A stretch of 64,000 nucleotides of DNA, from the NCBI RefSeq assembly GCF_029433855.1, contig NZ_JAROAU010000003.1, positions 926,729-990,728 of the forward strand. Direction: 5' to 3'. Below the pieces are notes generated by a model. It did no database searches, had not been told where the DNA came from, and was given only the letters and a program-made list of their open reading frames with translations. Source of the DNA: Candidatus Kosakonia sp. 282A-S69. GTDB taxonomy: Bacteria; Pseudomonadota; Gammaproteobacteria; Enterobacterales; Enterobacteriaceae. The position numbers and the translations under genes were made by a program. Below, piece after piece: positions 8,912 through 18,333 of this stretch (the first letter of the stretch is position 1; each line of letters opens with the position of its first letter).

Positions 8912-11758
8912 TTGAAATACCTCGTCTCTTTTCGCAGTACCCTGAAAGTTTCCCGCTATCTGTTCAGGGCGCTGGCACTATTGCTCTGGCTGCTGATTGC
9001 CTTTTTTTCCGTCTTTTACATCGTTAATGCGCTGCATGATAAAGAGTCGGAGATCCGCCAGGAGTTTAACCTCAGTTCCGACCAGGCGCAGCGCTATATC
9101 CAGCGCACCTCTGATGTGATGAAGGAGCTGAAGTATATTGCTGAAAATCGCCTGACGGCGGACAACGGCATCCTGACGTCGCGTACCCGCGGCGATAAAA
9201 CCGACGTGCCGGCATTCCTGCCGCTCTTTCCCGATTCTGACTGCTCGGCAATGGGCAGCGCCTGGCGCGGCTCGCTGGAGTCGCTGGCGTGGTTTATGCG
9301 CTACTGGCGCGATAATTTCTCCGCGGCATACGATCTGAACCGCGTCTTTTTGATTGGCAGCGATAACCTCTGCATGGCCGACTTCGGCCTGCGCGATATG
9401 CCGGTAGAGCGTGATGACACACTAAAGAGCCTGCACGAGCGGATCATCAAATACCGTAATGCGCCGCAGGATGAGCGCAGCAACAACGTCTACTGGATGA
9501 GCCAGGGGCCGCGCCCGGGCATCGGCTATTTCTATGCGCTGACGCCGGTCTATCTCGGCAATCGCCTGCAGGCGCTGCTCGGTACCGAACAGTCGATCCG
9601 GATGGAGAACTTCTTCACGCCGGGTACGCTGCCGATGGGCGTCACGATTCTTGATGAGAATGGTCATACGTTGCTCTCGCTGACCGGTCAGGAGAACAGT
9701 ATTACTGCCGATCCACGCTGGCTGCAGGAGCGTTCCTGGTTTGGTTACACCTCCGGTTTCCGCGAGCTGATCCTTAAGAAAACGCTGCCGCCATCCTCCC
9801 TGAGCGTGGTCTACTCGGTGCCGGTGGATGTGGTGCTGGAGCGCATCCGCATGCTGATCCTCAATGCCGTGCTGCTTAATGTGCTGGTTGGGGTGGCGCT
9901 ATTTACCCTCGCGCGCATGTATGAGCGGCGTATCTTTATCCCGGCAGAGAACGATGCGCAGCGGCTCGAAGAGCATGAGCAGTTCAACCGCAAGATTGTC
10001 GCCTCCGCGCCGGTAGGGATCTGTATTCTGCGTACCCAGGATGGCACCAATATACTGAGTAACGAGCTGGCGCATAACTATCTCAATATGCTGACGCATG
10101 AAGACCGACAGCGGCTGACGCAAATTATCTGCGGGCAGCAGGTTAACTTCGTTGATGTGTTAACCAGCAACAACACCAACCTGCAAATCAGCTTTGTGCA
10201 TTCGCGCTATCGCAATGAAAACGTGGCGATCTGCGTGCTGGTGGATGTCTCCGCCCGCGTCAAAATGGAGGAGTCGCTGCAGGAGATGGCGCAGGCGGCG
10301 GAGCAGGCGAGCCAGTCCAAGTCGATGTTCCTCGCGACTGTCAGCCATGAATTGCGCACGCCGCTGTACGGCATTATCGGTAACCTCGATCTGTTGCAGA
10401 CCAAAGAGTTGCCGAAAGGCGTTGACCGGCTGGTTACCGCGATGAACAACTCCTCGAGCCTGCTGCTTAAGATCATCAGCGACATTCTCGACTTCTCGAA
10501 AATTGAGTCCGAACAGCTGAAAATCGAGCCGCGCGAGTTCTCGCCGCGCGAAGTGATGAGCCATATCACCGCCAACTATCTGCCGCTGGTGGTGCGTAAG
10601 CAGCTCGGGCTCTACTGCTTTATCGAGCCGGATGTGCCGCTGGCGATTAATGGCGATCCGATGCGCCTGCAACAGGTGATTTCCAACCTGTTAAGCAACG
10701 CGATTAAGTTCACTGATATGGGATGCATTGTGCTGCATGTGCAGTGTGACATGGAGTATCTCAGCATTCGCGTGCGTGATACCGGGGTGGGTATTCCCGG
10801 CAAAGAGGTGGTGCGCTTATTCGATCCCTTCTTCCAGGTCGGCACCGGCGTACAGCGCAACTTCCAGGGCACCGGGCTGGGGCTGGCGATCTGTGAAAAG
10901 CTGGTCAATATGATGGATGGTGATATCGCTGTCGATACCGAACCGGGCATGGGTAGCCAGTTCACCATTCGCATTCCGCTCTACAGCGCGGTGCCAACGG
11001 TTCAGGCCGATGTGGATGGGCTGGCGGAAACCTGCTGCTGGCTGGCGGTGCGCAATGCCTGGCTGTCGGAGTACCTGCATAGCCTGCTGAAGTGGAACGG
11101 TATACAGGTGAAACAGTATGACGGCCATGAACTGGGGAACCAGGATACGCTGATCACCGATGATGAGCTGCCGCAGCCCTGGACCGGGCGGGCGGCAATC
11201 ATCTTCTCCCGCCGTCATATTGGCATTCCGCTTGAGCGCGCGCCGGGCGAGTGGCTGCACAGCGTTGCCTCGCCGCACGATCTGCTGGCGCTGCTGGGCC
11301 GCATCTATCGCGTTCAGGTGATCGAGCCGCAGGCGGCAAATGCCTTAACATCTGATTCCGGCGAGATGGAGAATAATGAGGATATGATGATCCTCGTGGT
11401 GGACGATCATCCCATCAACCGCCGTCTGCTGGCCGATCAGCTGGGATCGCTTGGTTATCAGTGTAAAACCGCCAATGACGGCGTCGATGCGCTCAATGTG
11501 TTGAGTAAGAACCCGATCGATATTGTGCTCAGCGACGTGAACATGCCGAATATGGATGGTTACCGCCTGACGCAGCGCATTCGTCAGCTTGGGCTGACGT
11601 TGCCGGTGATCGGCGTGACGGCCAACGCCCTGGCGGAAGAGAAGCAGCGCTGCCTGGAGTCGGGAATGGATAGCTGTCTGTCGAAGCCGGTAACGCTGGA
11701 TGTGCTGAAGCAGACGCTGGCTGCGTATGCCGCGCGGGTAAGAAAAAGCAGGAAGTAA
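8912..11758 (+). CDS. rcsC: Rcs phosphorelay hybrid sensor histidine kinase
   Basis: Inner-membrane hybrid kinase that phosphorylates RcsB through RcsD in response to outer-membrane and peptidoglycan damage. I choose the TTG at 8912 (948 aa): it has GGAG at 8898-8901, and it places the phospho-accepting His at residue 479 (SHELRTP) and the receiver Asp at 875 (LSDVNMP), exactly the E. coli numbering. A TTG at 8891 in the same frame lacks a ribosome site. Two membrane helices, near residues 20-40 and 312-334, flank a periplasmic domain. Then come HisKA, HATPase (NLLSNAIKF, GTGLGLAI), the RcsC-specific ABL domain and the receiver. Convergent with rcsB as in E. coli. The ABL region (about 690-800) is the most diverged part from memory of E. 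coli. Confidence 0.96.
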   Translation: MKYLVSFRSTLKVSRYLFRALALLLWLLIAFFSVFYIVNALHDKESEIRQEFNLSSDQAQRYIQRTSDVMKELKYIAENRLTADNGILTSRTRGDKTDVPAFLPLFPDSDCSAMGSAWRGSLESLAWFMRYWRDNFSAAYDLNRVFLIGSDNLCMADFGLRDMPVERDDTLKSLHERIIKYRNAPQDERSNNVYWMSQGPRPGIGYFYALTPVYLGNRLQALLGTEQSIRMENFFTPGTLPMGVTILDENGHTLLSLTGQENSITADPRWLQERSWFGYTSGFRELILKKTLPPSSLSVVYSVPVDVVLERIRMLILNAVLLNVLVGVALFTLARMYERRIFIPAENDAQRLEEHEQFNRKIVASAPVGICILRTQDGTNILSNELAHNYLNMLTHEDRQRLTQIICGQQVNFVDVLTSNNTNLQISFVHSRYRNENVAICVLVDVSARVKMEESLQEMAQAAEQASQSKSMFLATVSHELRTPLYGIIGNLDLLQTKELPKGVDRLVTAMNNSSSLLLKIISDILDFSKIESEQLKIEPREFSPREVMSHITANYLPLVVRKQLGLYCFIEPDVPLAINGDPMRLQQVISNLLSNAIKFTDMGCIVLHVQCDMEYLSIRVRDTGVGIPGKEVVRLFDPFFQVGTGVQRNFQGTGLGLAICEKLVNMMDGDIAVDTEPGMGSQFTIRIPLYSAVPTVQADVDGLAETCCWLAVRNAWLSEYLHSLLKWNGIQVKQYDGHELGNQDTLITDDELPQPWTGRAAIIFSRRHIGIPLERAPGEWLHSVASPHDLLALLGRIYRVQVIEPQAANALTSDSGEMENNEDMMILVVDDHPINRRLLADQLGSLGYQCKTANDGVDALNVLSKNPIDIVLSDVNMPNMDGYRLTQRIRQLGLTLPVIGVTANALAEEKQRCLESGMDSCLSKPVTLDVLKQTLAAYAARVRKSRK

Positions 11759-11773
11759 CGAGCCAGAAAAACG

Positions 11774-11795
11774 AACCCCGGCGGTTGCCGGGGTT
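11774..11795. terminator. Bidirectional terminator between rcsC and rcsB
   Basis: Nine-bp perfect stem AACCCCGGC / GCCGGGGTT with loop GGTT, placed between the convergent stops at 11758 and 11803. No strong T-run follows on either strand. Confidence 0.7.
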
Positions 11796-11802
11796 ACGGG
11801 GA

Positions 11803-12453
11803 TTACTCTTTTTCCGTCTGGGTGAGTGTCACGGAAGAGAGGTAGTTCAGCAGGGCGATATCGTTATCGACTCCCAGTTTCATCATGGCTGATTTCTTCT
11901 GGCTGCTGATGGTCTTAATGCTGCGGTTCAGCTTCTTGGCAATCTCTGTCACCAGGAAACCTTCTGCGAACAGGCGCAGCACTTCACTCTCTTTCGGTGA
12001 CAGGCGTTTATCGCCATAGCCACCGGCGCTGATCTTCTCCAGCAGGCGGGAGACACTCTCCGGGGTGAACTTCTTACCCTTTTGCAGTGCCGCCAACGCT
12101 TTCGGCAGATCGGTCGGCGCGCCCTGTTTCAGTACGATACCTTCGATATCGAGATCCAGAACGGCGCTCAGAATTGCCGGGTTATTATTCATGGTAAGCA
12201 CGATAATCGACAGCGCCGGGAAGTGGCGTTTGATGTATTTGATCAGCGTAATGCCATCGCCGTATTTGTCGCCCGGCATTGACAGATCGGTGATCAATAC
12301 ATTGGCCTCAAGTTTCGGCAGGTTGTTGATAAGCGCTGTAGAGTCTTCAAATTCACCGACTACATTTACCCATTCGATCTGTTCAAGTGACTTGCGAATA
12401 CCGAACAGTACAATCGGATGGTCATCGGCAATAATTACGTTCATATTGTTCAT
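11803..12453 (-). CDS. rcsB: Rcs phosphorelay response regulator
   Basis: LuxR/NarL-type response regulator of 216 aa, the same length as in E. coli. The receiver has the acidic pair D10-D11, phospho-acceptor D56 (VLITDLSMP) and the conserved K of the VLKQG segment near residue 109. A C-terminal HTH spans about 145-210 (SPKESEVLRLFAEG, IAKKLNRSIKTISS). Controls capsule, motility, rprA and cell-envelope genes, alone or with RcsA, GadE or BglJ. It starts 16 bp after the rcsD stop and is probably cotranscribed with it; in E. coli an extra promoter for rcsB lies inside rcsD. Confidence 0.98.
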   Translation of the reverse strand: MNNMNVIIADDHPIVLFGIRKSLEQIEWVNVVGEFEDSTALINNLPKLEANVLITDLSMPGDKYGDGITLIKYIKRHFPALSIIVLTMNNNPAILSAVLDLDIEGIVLKQGAPTDLPKALAALQKGKKFTPESVSRLLEKISAGGYGDKRLSPKESEVLRLFAEGFLVTEIAKKLNRSIKTISSQKKSAMMKLGVDNDIALLNYLSSVTLTQTEKE

Positions 12454-12469
12454 GTATTAGGCTACCTTG

Positions 12470-15136
12470 CTACAGCAAGCTTTTGACGTAAGCGTCAATG
12501 TCGCTGATGTAATTTTCTATGCCTGGAGCATCACTCTCGCGAATTAATTGCTCCAGCGTTTCACACAACTGCTTACCAGGTACCAGATTAAGCATGGCAA
12601 ACACCCCTTTAAGGCGGTGGGCCGTCTGTGCCAGCGCAGCGAAATCGCGCGAAGCCGATTCAGTATACAACCTCTTAACATCATCGGGAACTGTGTCGAC
12701 AAACAGCGCGTAATAGCCACTGGCATGGAGTTCGGCATTCTCATCGCCGCCTAAAGGCGACTCCGTGACTTCCTCCTGCGCCAGCTGCTCCTCGATGAGC
12801 TGCAATATTGCTCCTTGCATTGCGTTGCTCATATTAAAATTGACGCGCAACTGGCCTGGACCAATTTTCCGCACGCCGACCTCATCATCGCTTAAAAGCA
12901 ATCCTGAAGCTGTAAGATTTGACGGATTATCTGTTAAAAAGAGGTCATATTCTTGATTTGATAATCGCTCGTCGGGCGAAATGCAACTCGCCCCCCAATT
13001 CTCCAGCTGACGCACAACAATATTACGAATCTCGTTCGACGTAATATCAATCATCGCCACCACATCATCGAGCAATTTCTCTTCGCTCTCGCCCTGCTGC
13101 GCGCGGACTGCCATTTTCACATGCAGGGAATAGCGGGTACCGAGATCCTCGCGCGACTTAATATTGAGATGTCCGCCCAGTTTACGGGCCAACTGATCGC
13201 AAAGCCAGAAGGTGAGGGCATTTGCTTTGCCAAACTGATCGCCCTGCGTTTCATTAAGGAACGGGAAATGCAGATTATCAATTTCGCTGGCGTTGACGCC
13301 GACGCCGGTATCAAGAATGCGGAAGGTAAGCCGATCGTCTGCCGATTCGTCCATGCTCACTTCGAGGGTGATTTTGCCCATCTGGGTAGTGGTCACCGCA
13401 TACTGAATGAGCAGCAGCATGATCCGTCGCAGCGCATCGCGATCGCCATGCCGCTCTTCATTAGCCGGAAGATGGTTATTGATCAGCAGTTGCAGCCCTT
13501 TACGCTTGATGACCGGCAATACTTCCGGCACCACTTCATCAATCAGATCCTGAATAGAGAAGAGGGAGGAGGTGCCTTTCCAGGTATCGTTCTCCAGCAT
13601 ATTCGCGAGCTGAAGTTCATCCACTAACTGAACCAGGCGGTCAGCGTGATCGGCAAGGCGGTTAGCCTCTTGGCTTTCAACTGCCGCAGCGTCGCTGGCC
13701 AGCGCTTTCACCGGCTGTTTGAGCGCCTCGGCGAGATTATTCATAAACGCCGCGCGGCCCTGCTGGTTCTTCTCATAGAGCCGCTGCGCCTGCTTAAGCT
13801 TTTTGTTGACCAGCACTTCGCGATCCTGGTCGCGAATAATAAAGATCTGCGTACGCGAAGCCACCTGGCTGCGGAACTGGCGGATCTCATATAACTCGTT
13901 ATTGATGGTGGCCTGGATCACGCCCTGGTGCTGATCCGCCATCGCCGTGATGTTCTGCAAATTAAGGTGCGGCAGCAGATGGTCGGCAATCTTATTACTT
14001 AGCACCGTACGGTTGGCCTCCTGGTCATGAACCAGCAGACCGAGGGGCAGCAGAGAGACAATCTCTTCATTAAAGGCACGCAGCACGCGCAGCTCATTAT
14101 TCGCGCCTGGCGTGGCAAGCGTATCGCTCTTGCGCCCCGGCTGCTGGCGAAAGGTGGTGTAACCAAACAGCGCCAGCGCCAGCAGACCAATATTGAGCAG
14201 CAGCGGCAGCAGAACGTTTTGCAAGGTATCAAGCAGCAGGGTGCCGAATGGCACCTGCCACACCAGGCGTAAACCGGTGCCGTTTAGCGCGGAAGAGATC
14301 TCAATACGCGAGCTGTTGAAATTTACCGAGACGCTGTCAGTGGTCTCTTTGTCCTGCGCACGCGCGCTGCCCGGCGTCGTGTCGGGATCAAGACGGAAGC
14401 TATCCAGCGTCATACCGGGTGGAATCAGATCGTTGATCGGCAGATCGAAAGCGACCACCGTTGCCAGATGGCCCGGCTGGTTAAAGGTGGTGCGCAGCGT
14501 AAAGTAGTGACCATTCTGCCAGGCAAGATGGCGCAGCGAGGAGAAGCTTTCGCGTTCATCAAGGGCGTTCGCCTGCTGGAGCATCTCCGCACGGCGGGTA
14601 TCGACGATATTGCTGATCATCGAATCTTTAAAACCGGAGGTGAGATCCTTAAGCGGCAGCGTCGAGACGAGGATCATGCTGTTGTCCTGGCCGTTAAGGT
14701 AGTACATCGACCACGGCACGGTTTCCGCGCCCCACAGCGTATCGAGATAGGTCGAAATGCGCTGGGTCATCTCCAGCGTCGAACTGTCATGGGAGCCAAA
14801 AATCAGCGCTTCCGTCTTACGGCGCGGTTTCTCAAGGTAGTAGACGTCCTGCTTTAAACGCGTCTCCTGCAGGCCTTCGCCGGAGGAGGCGGGGGCAGCG
14901 GCGATGTTGTCGTAAATCTGCCAGGTCGCATAGCGCCAGATATCAATGCGCTTATGAATGGCGTGGGTAGTATCAACAATTTGATAACTTTTATCCTTCA
15001 GCCACGCGTTAACCGCGCTCTGGATCATCACGCCCATGGTGACCAGCAGGACAATAATCAATAAAAGGAAGTAACGGGTAATGTTGCCCGGTATGAGGGA
15101 AAATTTGCCAGGAATCATTGTGTCCGATTGACTCAT
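12470..15136 (-). CDS. rcsD: Rcs phosphotransferase intermediate RcsD (HPt protein)
   Basis: Inner-membrane phosphorelay protein passing phosphate from RcsC to RcsB. The ATG at 15136 gives 888 aa beginning MSQSDTMIPGKFS, aligning with the E. coli N-terminus (890 aa); an in-frame ATG at 15208 would add 24 residues with no counterpart in E. coli. TM helices lie near residues 20-40 and 305-325, flanking a periplasmic domain. A degenerate HATPase-like part (ILDTGVGVN) lacks a phospho-accepting His in its dimerisation region. The C-terminal HPt domain has TAHRLKGVFAMLN with the active His near 840. First gene of rcsDB. Confidence 0.96.
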   Translation of the reverse strand: MSQSDTMIPGKFSLIPGNITRYFLLLIIVLLVTMGVMIQSAVNAWLKDKSYQIVDTTHAIHKRIDIWRYATWQIYDNIAAAPASSGEGLQETRLKQDVYYLEKPRRKTEALIFGSHDSSTLEMTQRISTYLDTLWGAETVPWSMYYLNGQDNSMILVSTLPLKDLTSGFKDSMISNIVDTRRAEMLQQANALDERESFSSLRHLAWQNGHYFTLRTTFNQPGHLATVVAFDLPINDLIPPGMTLDSFRLDPDTTPGSARAQDKETTDSVSVNFNSSRIEISSALNGTGLRLVWQVPFGTLLLDTLQNVLLPLLLNIGLLALALFGYTTFRQQPGRKSDTLATPGANNELRVLRAFNEEIVSLLPLGLLVHDQEANRTVLSNKIADHLLPHLNLQNITAMADQHQGVIQATINNELYEIRQFRSQVASRTQIFIIRDQDREVLVNKKLKQAQRLYEKNQQGRAAFMNNLAEALKQPVKALASDAAAVESQEANRLADHADRLVQLVDELQLANMLENDTWKGTSSLFSIQDLIDEVVPEVLPVIKRKGLQLLINNHLPANEERHGDRDALRRIMLLLIQYAVTTTQMGKITLEVSMDESADDRLTFRILDTGVGVNASEIDNLHFPFLNETQGDQFGKANALTFWLCDQLARKLGGHLNIKSREDLGTRYSLHVKMAVRAQQGESEEKLLDDVVAMIDITSNEIRNIVVRQLENWGASCISPDERLSNQEYDLFLTDNPSNLTASGLLLSDDEVGVRKIGPGQLRVNFNMSNAMQGAILQLIEEQLAQEEVTESPLGGDENAELHASGYYALFVDTVPDDVKRLYTESASRDFAALAQTAHRLKGVFAMLNLVPGKQLCETLEQLIRESDAPGIENYISDIDAYVKSLL

Positions 15137-15557
15137 TCGTGTGTGTAACCCGTTATGACAACACGGCTGATTAAATTTCAGCCTGCGCTGAGACAATGTT
15201 GCTGCCATGCCGTTAGCGTCGCGTTTGGTGGGCCGCGGGCGTAAAGGTAGTGTGCTGCAGAGTAATGTTCAGCAGGCAGTATATCGGTAAATGGGTGAAT
15301 TTCCAGACTCTCTTTTCAGGAAATGCCTGGGGCGTGCATGAATATGCATACTTTGCCCATAGCGGAGAAAAAATGCTCAGGTGAGCATGGCAACACGCCT
15401 ATTTACCGTTTGGCTAAAAAAATATCGCACGAAATAACAAGATATTAACTTTTTAATAAGTCTTAAGGATTCACTCTGGTACGATATTTGATTAATTAAT
15501 AGTCATTACAAATCGTGACTATATAAATCTTAAGTATCAACTGATGTAAAGAAAGGT
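15137..15557. other. Long AT-rich spacer upstream of rcsD, downstream of micF
   Basis: No protein gene seen. It must hold the rcsD promoter, which I could not place with confidence. It contains a palindrome at 15373-15388 (ATGCTCAGGTGAGCAT, 7-bp arms) and an adjacent inverted repeat TGCAT..ATGCA at about 15336-15349. From 15420 onwards it becomes very AT-rich (TTAATTAATAGTCATTA near 15490), an H-NS-like composition. Confidence 0.5.
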
Positions 15558-15651
15558 AAAAAAAAACCGAATGCGAAGCATCCGGTTTGAAAAGGGGTAA
15601 ACAGACATTCAGATTCGAATGACGGTAATAAATAAAGTTAATGATGATAGC
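15558..15651 (-). ncRNA. micF: MicF antisense regulatory RNA
   Basis: Hfq-dependent trans-acting sRNA that base-pairs with the ompF leader and other mRNAs to block translation. About 94 nt (E. coli 93). The RNA starts GCTATCATCATTAAC; as far as I recall E. coli MicF the first 34 or so nt, which contain the ompF-pairing region, are unchanged. The 3' end is a hairpin AACCGGATGC-TTC-GCATTCGGTT followed by a run of nine T residues. It is divergent from ompC, shares its OmpR-controlled intergenic region and sits where the E. coli gene does. Confidence 0.95.
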
Positions 15652-15811
15652 GTCGATTATTTTAGACACCAATTTTGCTTTCGGTTTGGCATTCAGTGCT
15701 CTCATTTTAAATTTACGTAAATTACTGTTTTAATGGGTAATTAATTGTATTGAAGCGGCCATTTTTCTTATTTATTAGCTTTTAGTGCCTTCAAAAAGTT
15801 CCCGTAAAATT

Positions 15812-15875
15812 ACAATTAGAAACATTTAGCCTTAGATATGAAACATCTTCAAAGTTTTCGTATCATATTCCTGTT
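15812..15875 (+). promoter_or_regulatory. OmpR-binding repeats of the ompC/micF control region
   Basis: GAAACAT occurs at 15819-15825 and 15840-15846, and a third related block TATCATATT begins at 15861. They are phased at about 21 bp, two helical turns, as in the E. coli C1-C2-C3 OmpR sites, whose sequence is very similar. The blocks sit about 100-160 bp upstream of the ompC ATG, just above the expected promoter near 15900. The ompC leader that follows (GAGGGTTAATCAGCATGCAG) is also like E. coli. Confidence 0.8.
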
Positions 15876-15975
15876 GGATTATTTTTGATTTTTGCGCACA
15901 ATGAATCGCCAGCTGATTTGAGGGTTAATCAGCATGCAGTGGCAATAAAAATGCATATAACAGAGGGTTAATAAA

Positions 15976-17115
15976 ATGAAAGTTAAAGTTCTGTCCCTCC
16001 TGGTACCAGCTCTGCTGGTAGCGGGCGCAGCAAATGCGGCTGAAGTTTATAATAAAAACGGCAATAAATTAGATCTCTACGGCAAAGTAGACGGCCTGCA
16101 CTATTTTTCTGACGACAACGGTTCTGATGGGGATAAGACCTATGTGCGTTTTGGCTTCAAGGGCGAAACTCAGGTTAACGATCAGGTAACCGGCTATGGT
16201 CAGTGGGAATACAACATCCAGGCGAACAAAGAAGAGGGTGCGAGCGACCAGGCATGGACCCGTCTGGCCTTCGCAGGTATCCGCGTAGCTGACACCGGTT
16301 CTTTCGACTACGGTCGTAACTACGGCATCATTTATGACGTGACCTCCTGGACCGACGTTCTGCCGGAGTTCGGCGGCGACACCTACGGTGCAGATAACTT
16401 CATGCAGCAGCGCGCCAACGGCGTAGCAACCTACCGTAACACCGACTTCTTCGGTCTGGTTGATGGTCTGAACTTTGCCCTGCAGTACCAGGGTAAAAAC
16501 GGCAGCGTCAGCGGTGAAAACAGCAATGGCCGCAGCCTGCTGAACCAGAACGGTGACGGCTACGGCGCCTCTCTGACCTACGATCTGGGCGAAGGCTTCA
16601 GCATCGGCGGCGCGATGTCCTCCTCTAAACGTACTGCCGATCAGAACAGCATCAATGCGAACCTGTACGGTGACGGCGACCGCGCTGAAGTCTACAGCGG
16701 CGGCCTGAAATACGATGCCAACAACCTTTACCTGGCAGCGCAGTACTCCCAGACCTATAACGCAACCCGTTTCGGTACCTCTAACGGCTCTTCGCCGAGC
16801 GCAGCCTTCGGTTTTGCTAACAAAGCGCAGAACTTCGAAGTGGTTGCACAATATCAGTTCGACTTCGGTCTGCGTCCGTCCATCGCTTACCTGCAGTCCA
16901 AAGGTAAGGACATCACCAACAACACCGGTACTGCTAACTTCGGCGACCAGGATCTGGTGAAATATGTTGATGTTGGCGCGACTTACTACTTCAACAAAAA
17001 CATGTCTACCTATGTTGATTACAAAATCAACCTGCTGGATGACAACACCTTTACCCGCGCGGCCGGTATTGCGACCGACGACATTGTTGGCCTGGGTCTG
17101 GTTTACCAGTTCTAA
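15976..17115 (+). CDS. ompC: Outer membrane porin OmpC
   Basis: Trimeric 16-strand general porin for small hydrophilic solutes. It has 379 aa with a 21-aa signal peptide ending AGAANA before AEVYNKNG. The constriction-loop L3 motif PEFGGDTYG is present and the C-terminal Phe needed for BAM-dependent assembly is there (GLVYQF). The surface-loop segments (such as [13 protein letters not shown] and [11 protein letters not shown]) differ from E. coli, as expected for phage and antibody targets. Likely controlled by OmpR upstream. Assignment as OmpC rather than OmpF/PhoE rests on sequence, the linked micF and the neighbours. Confidence 0.95.
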   Translation: MKVKVLSLLVPALLVAGAANAAEVYNKNGNKLDLYGKVDGLHYFSDDNGSDGDKTYVRFGFKGETQVNDQVTGYGQWEYNIQANKEEGASDQAWTRLAFAGIRVADTGSFDYGRNYGIIYDVTSWTDVLPEFGGDTYGADNFMQQRANGVATYRNTDFFGLVDGLNFALQYQGKNGSVSGENSNGRSLLNQNGDGYGASLTYDLGEGFSIGGAMSSSKRTADQNSINANLYGDGDRAEVYSGGLKYDANNLYLAAQYSQTYNATRFGTSNGSSPSAAFGFANKAQNFEVVAQYQFDFGLRPSIAYLQSKGKDITNNTGTANFGDQDLVKYVDVGATYYFNKNMSTYVDYKINLLDDNTFTRAAGIATDDIVGLGLVYQF

Positions 17116-17135
17116 GTCTGCAACAACGCGTATTG

Positions 17136-17161
17136 AAGGGGGGCCGCAAGGCCCCTTTTTT
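17136..17161 (+). terminator. ompC terminator
   Basis: GC-rich stem GGGGCC / GGCCCC with GCAA tetraloop (17140-17155), followed by six T residues, 20 bp after the ompC stop. Confidence 0.9.
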
Positions 17162-17223
17162 ATTGCCTGTTTCGGGCAAATCCCTTTTTCGTGTACGCTT
17201 GCGCCAGCAAGGAGATAACAACT

Positions 17224-18261
17224 ATGGCGATCGCTTCTTTTCGTGCCGCGCTGATGGCGGCACTTTTTCTGTTAGCCGGCTGCGACACGGCAAGCCAGGC
17301 CACACCGACGGTGCTCGAAGGTAAAACCATGGGCACCTCCTGGCGCGTCAGCGTGGTGGATATCACCCCGCAGCAGGCGACAGCACTGCAACAGAAAATC
17401 CAGGCGCAGCTTGATGGCGACGACTGGCTGATGTCGACCTGGAAAAAAGATTCGGCGCTGATGCGCTTTAACCGCAGCACCAGCACCGCGCCCTGGTCGG
17501 TCAGCGAAGCGATGGCGGATATTGTCACCACCTCGCTGCGCGTCGGGAAAAAAACCGATGGCGTGATGGATATCACCGTTGGGCCGCTGGTGAACTTATG
17601 GGGCTTTGGCCCGGACCAGCAGCCGGTCAAGACGCCGACGCAGGCGCAAATCGATGCGGCAAAAGCGCGTACCGGGCTGCAACATCTCACGGTAATCAAT
17701 CGCGCCGGTGAGCAGTTCCTGCAAAAAGATCTGCCCGATCTCTATGTCGATCTCTCCACGGTCGGCGAAGGTTACGCCGCCGATCATTTCTCTCAGTTAA
17801 TGGAGCGAGAGGGGATAACCCGCTACCTGGTCTCCGTTGGCGGGGCGCTGGTTAGCCGTGGAATGAATGGTAAAGGGCTGCCGTGGCGCGTGGCGGTGCA
17901 GAAGCCAACGGATCGCGAAAATGCCGTCGAGGCGGTGGTTGATATTAATGGTCACGGCATCAGCACCTCCGGCAGTTATCGCAACTACTATGAGCTGGAC
18001 GGTAAACGCATCTCCCACGTTATCGATCCGCGCAGCGGTCGGCCAATCAACCATAAGCTGGTGTCGGTGACGGTGATTTCGCCAACCGCGCTGGAGGCGG
18101 ATGCGTGGGACACCGGCCTGATGGTGCTCGGCACCGAGCGGGCAAAAGAGGTGGTGAAGCGGGAAGGGCTGGCGGTGATGATGATCATGAAGGAGGGGGA
18201 CGGCTTCACGACCTGGATGTCGCCGCAGTTCTCCGCTTTCCTGGTAAAGGATAAAAATTAA
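17224..18261 (+). CDS. apbE: FAD:protein FMN transferase, lipoprotein
   Basis: Periplasmic Mg-dependent enzyme that transfers FMN from FAD to a Thr/Ser of target proteins such as the NQR and RNF subunits. The ATG at 17224 (345 aa, E. coli 351) has AAGGAGA at 17209-17215; an ATG at 17191 has no such site and would disrupt the signal. Lipoprotein signal with lipobox LLAGC, Cys20. Seen: EGKTMGTSW near the mature N-terminus, DITVGPLVNLWGFGP, DLSTVGEGYA and SHVIDPRSG for FAD binding, and the metal-binding DAWDTGLMVLG. Its stop codon overlaps the Ada box of the next gene. Confidence 0.96.
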   Translation: MAIASFRAALMAALFLLAGCDTASQATPTVLEGKTMGTSWRVSVVDITPQQATALQQKIQAQLDGDDWLMSTWKKDSALMRFNRSTSTAPWSVSEAMADIVTTSLRVGKKTDGVMDITVGPLVNLWGFGPDQQPVKTPTQAQIDAAKARTGLQHLTVINRAGEQFLQKDLPDLYVDLSTVGEGYAADHFSQLMEREGITRYLVSVGGALVSRGMNGKGLPWRVAVQKPTDRENAVEAVVDINGHGISTSGSYRNYYELDGKRISHVIDPRSGRPINHKLVSVTVISPTALEADAWDTGLMVLGTERAKEVVKREGLAVMMIMKEGDGFTTWMSPQFSAFLVKDKN

Positions 18262-18268
18262 AGCGCAA
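18256..18268 (+). promoter_or_regulatory. Ada box of the ada-alkB promoter
   Basis: AAT-N6-GCAA is present (AATTAAAGCGCAA), including the AAAGCGCA core at 18260-18267. The E. coli ada promoter has essentially the same box; methylated Ada binds it to activate its own operon. It overlaps the apbE stop codon and lies 66 bp before the ada ATG. Confidence 0.88.
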
Positions 18269-18333
18269 GATTGCGGGTGTTTGCGCGCGTGCTAACCGCC
18301 ACAGTAGGGCTAAGCTTAGATAAGGAGCCTGAG

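Noticed and set aside
15496-15705. Small minus-strand open frame in the micF region
   Set aside because: It contains the whole micF RNA including its terminator, so the open frame is accidental.
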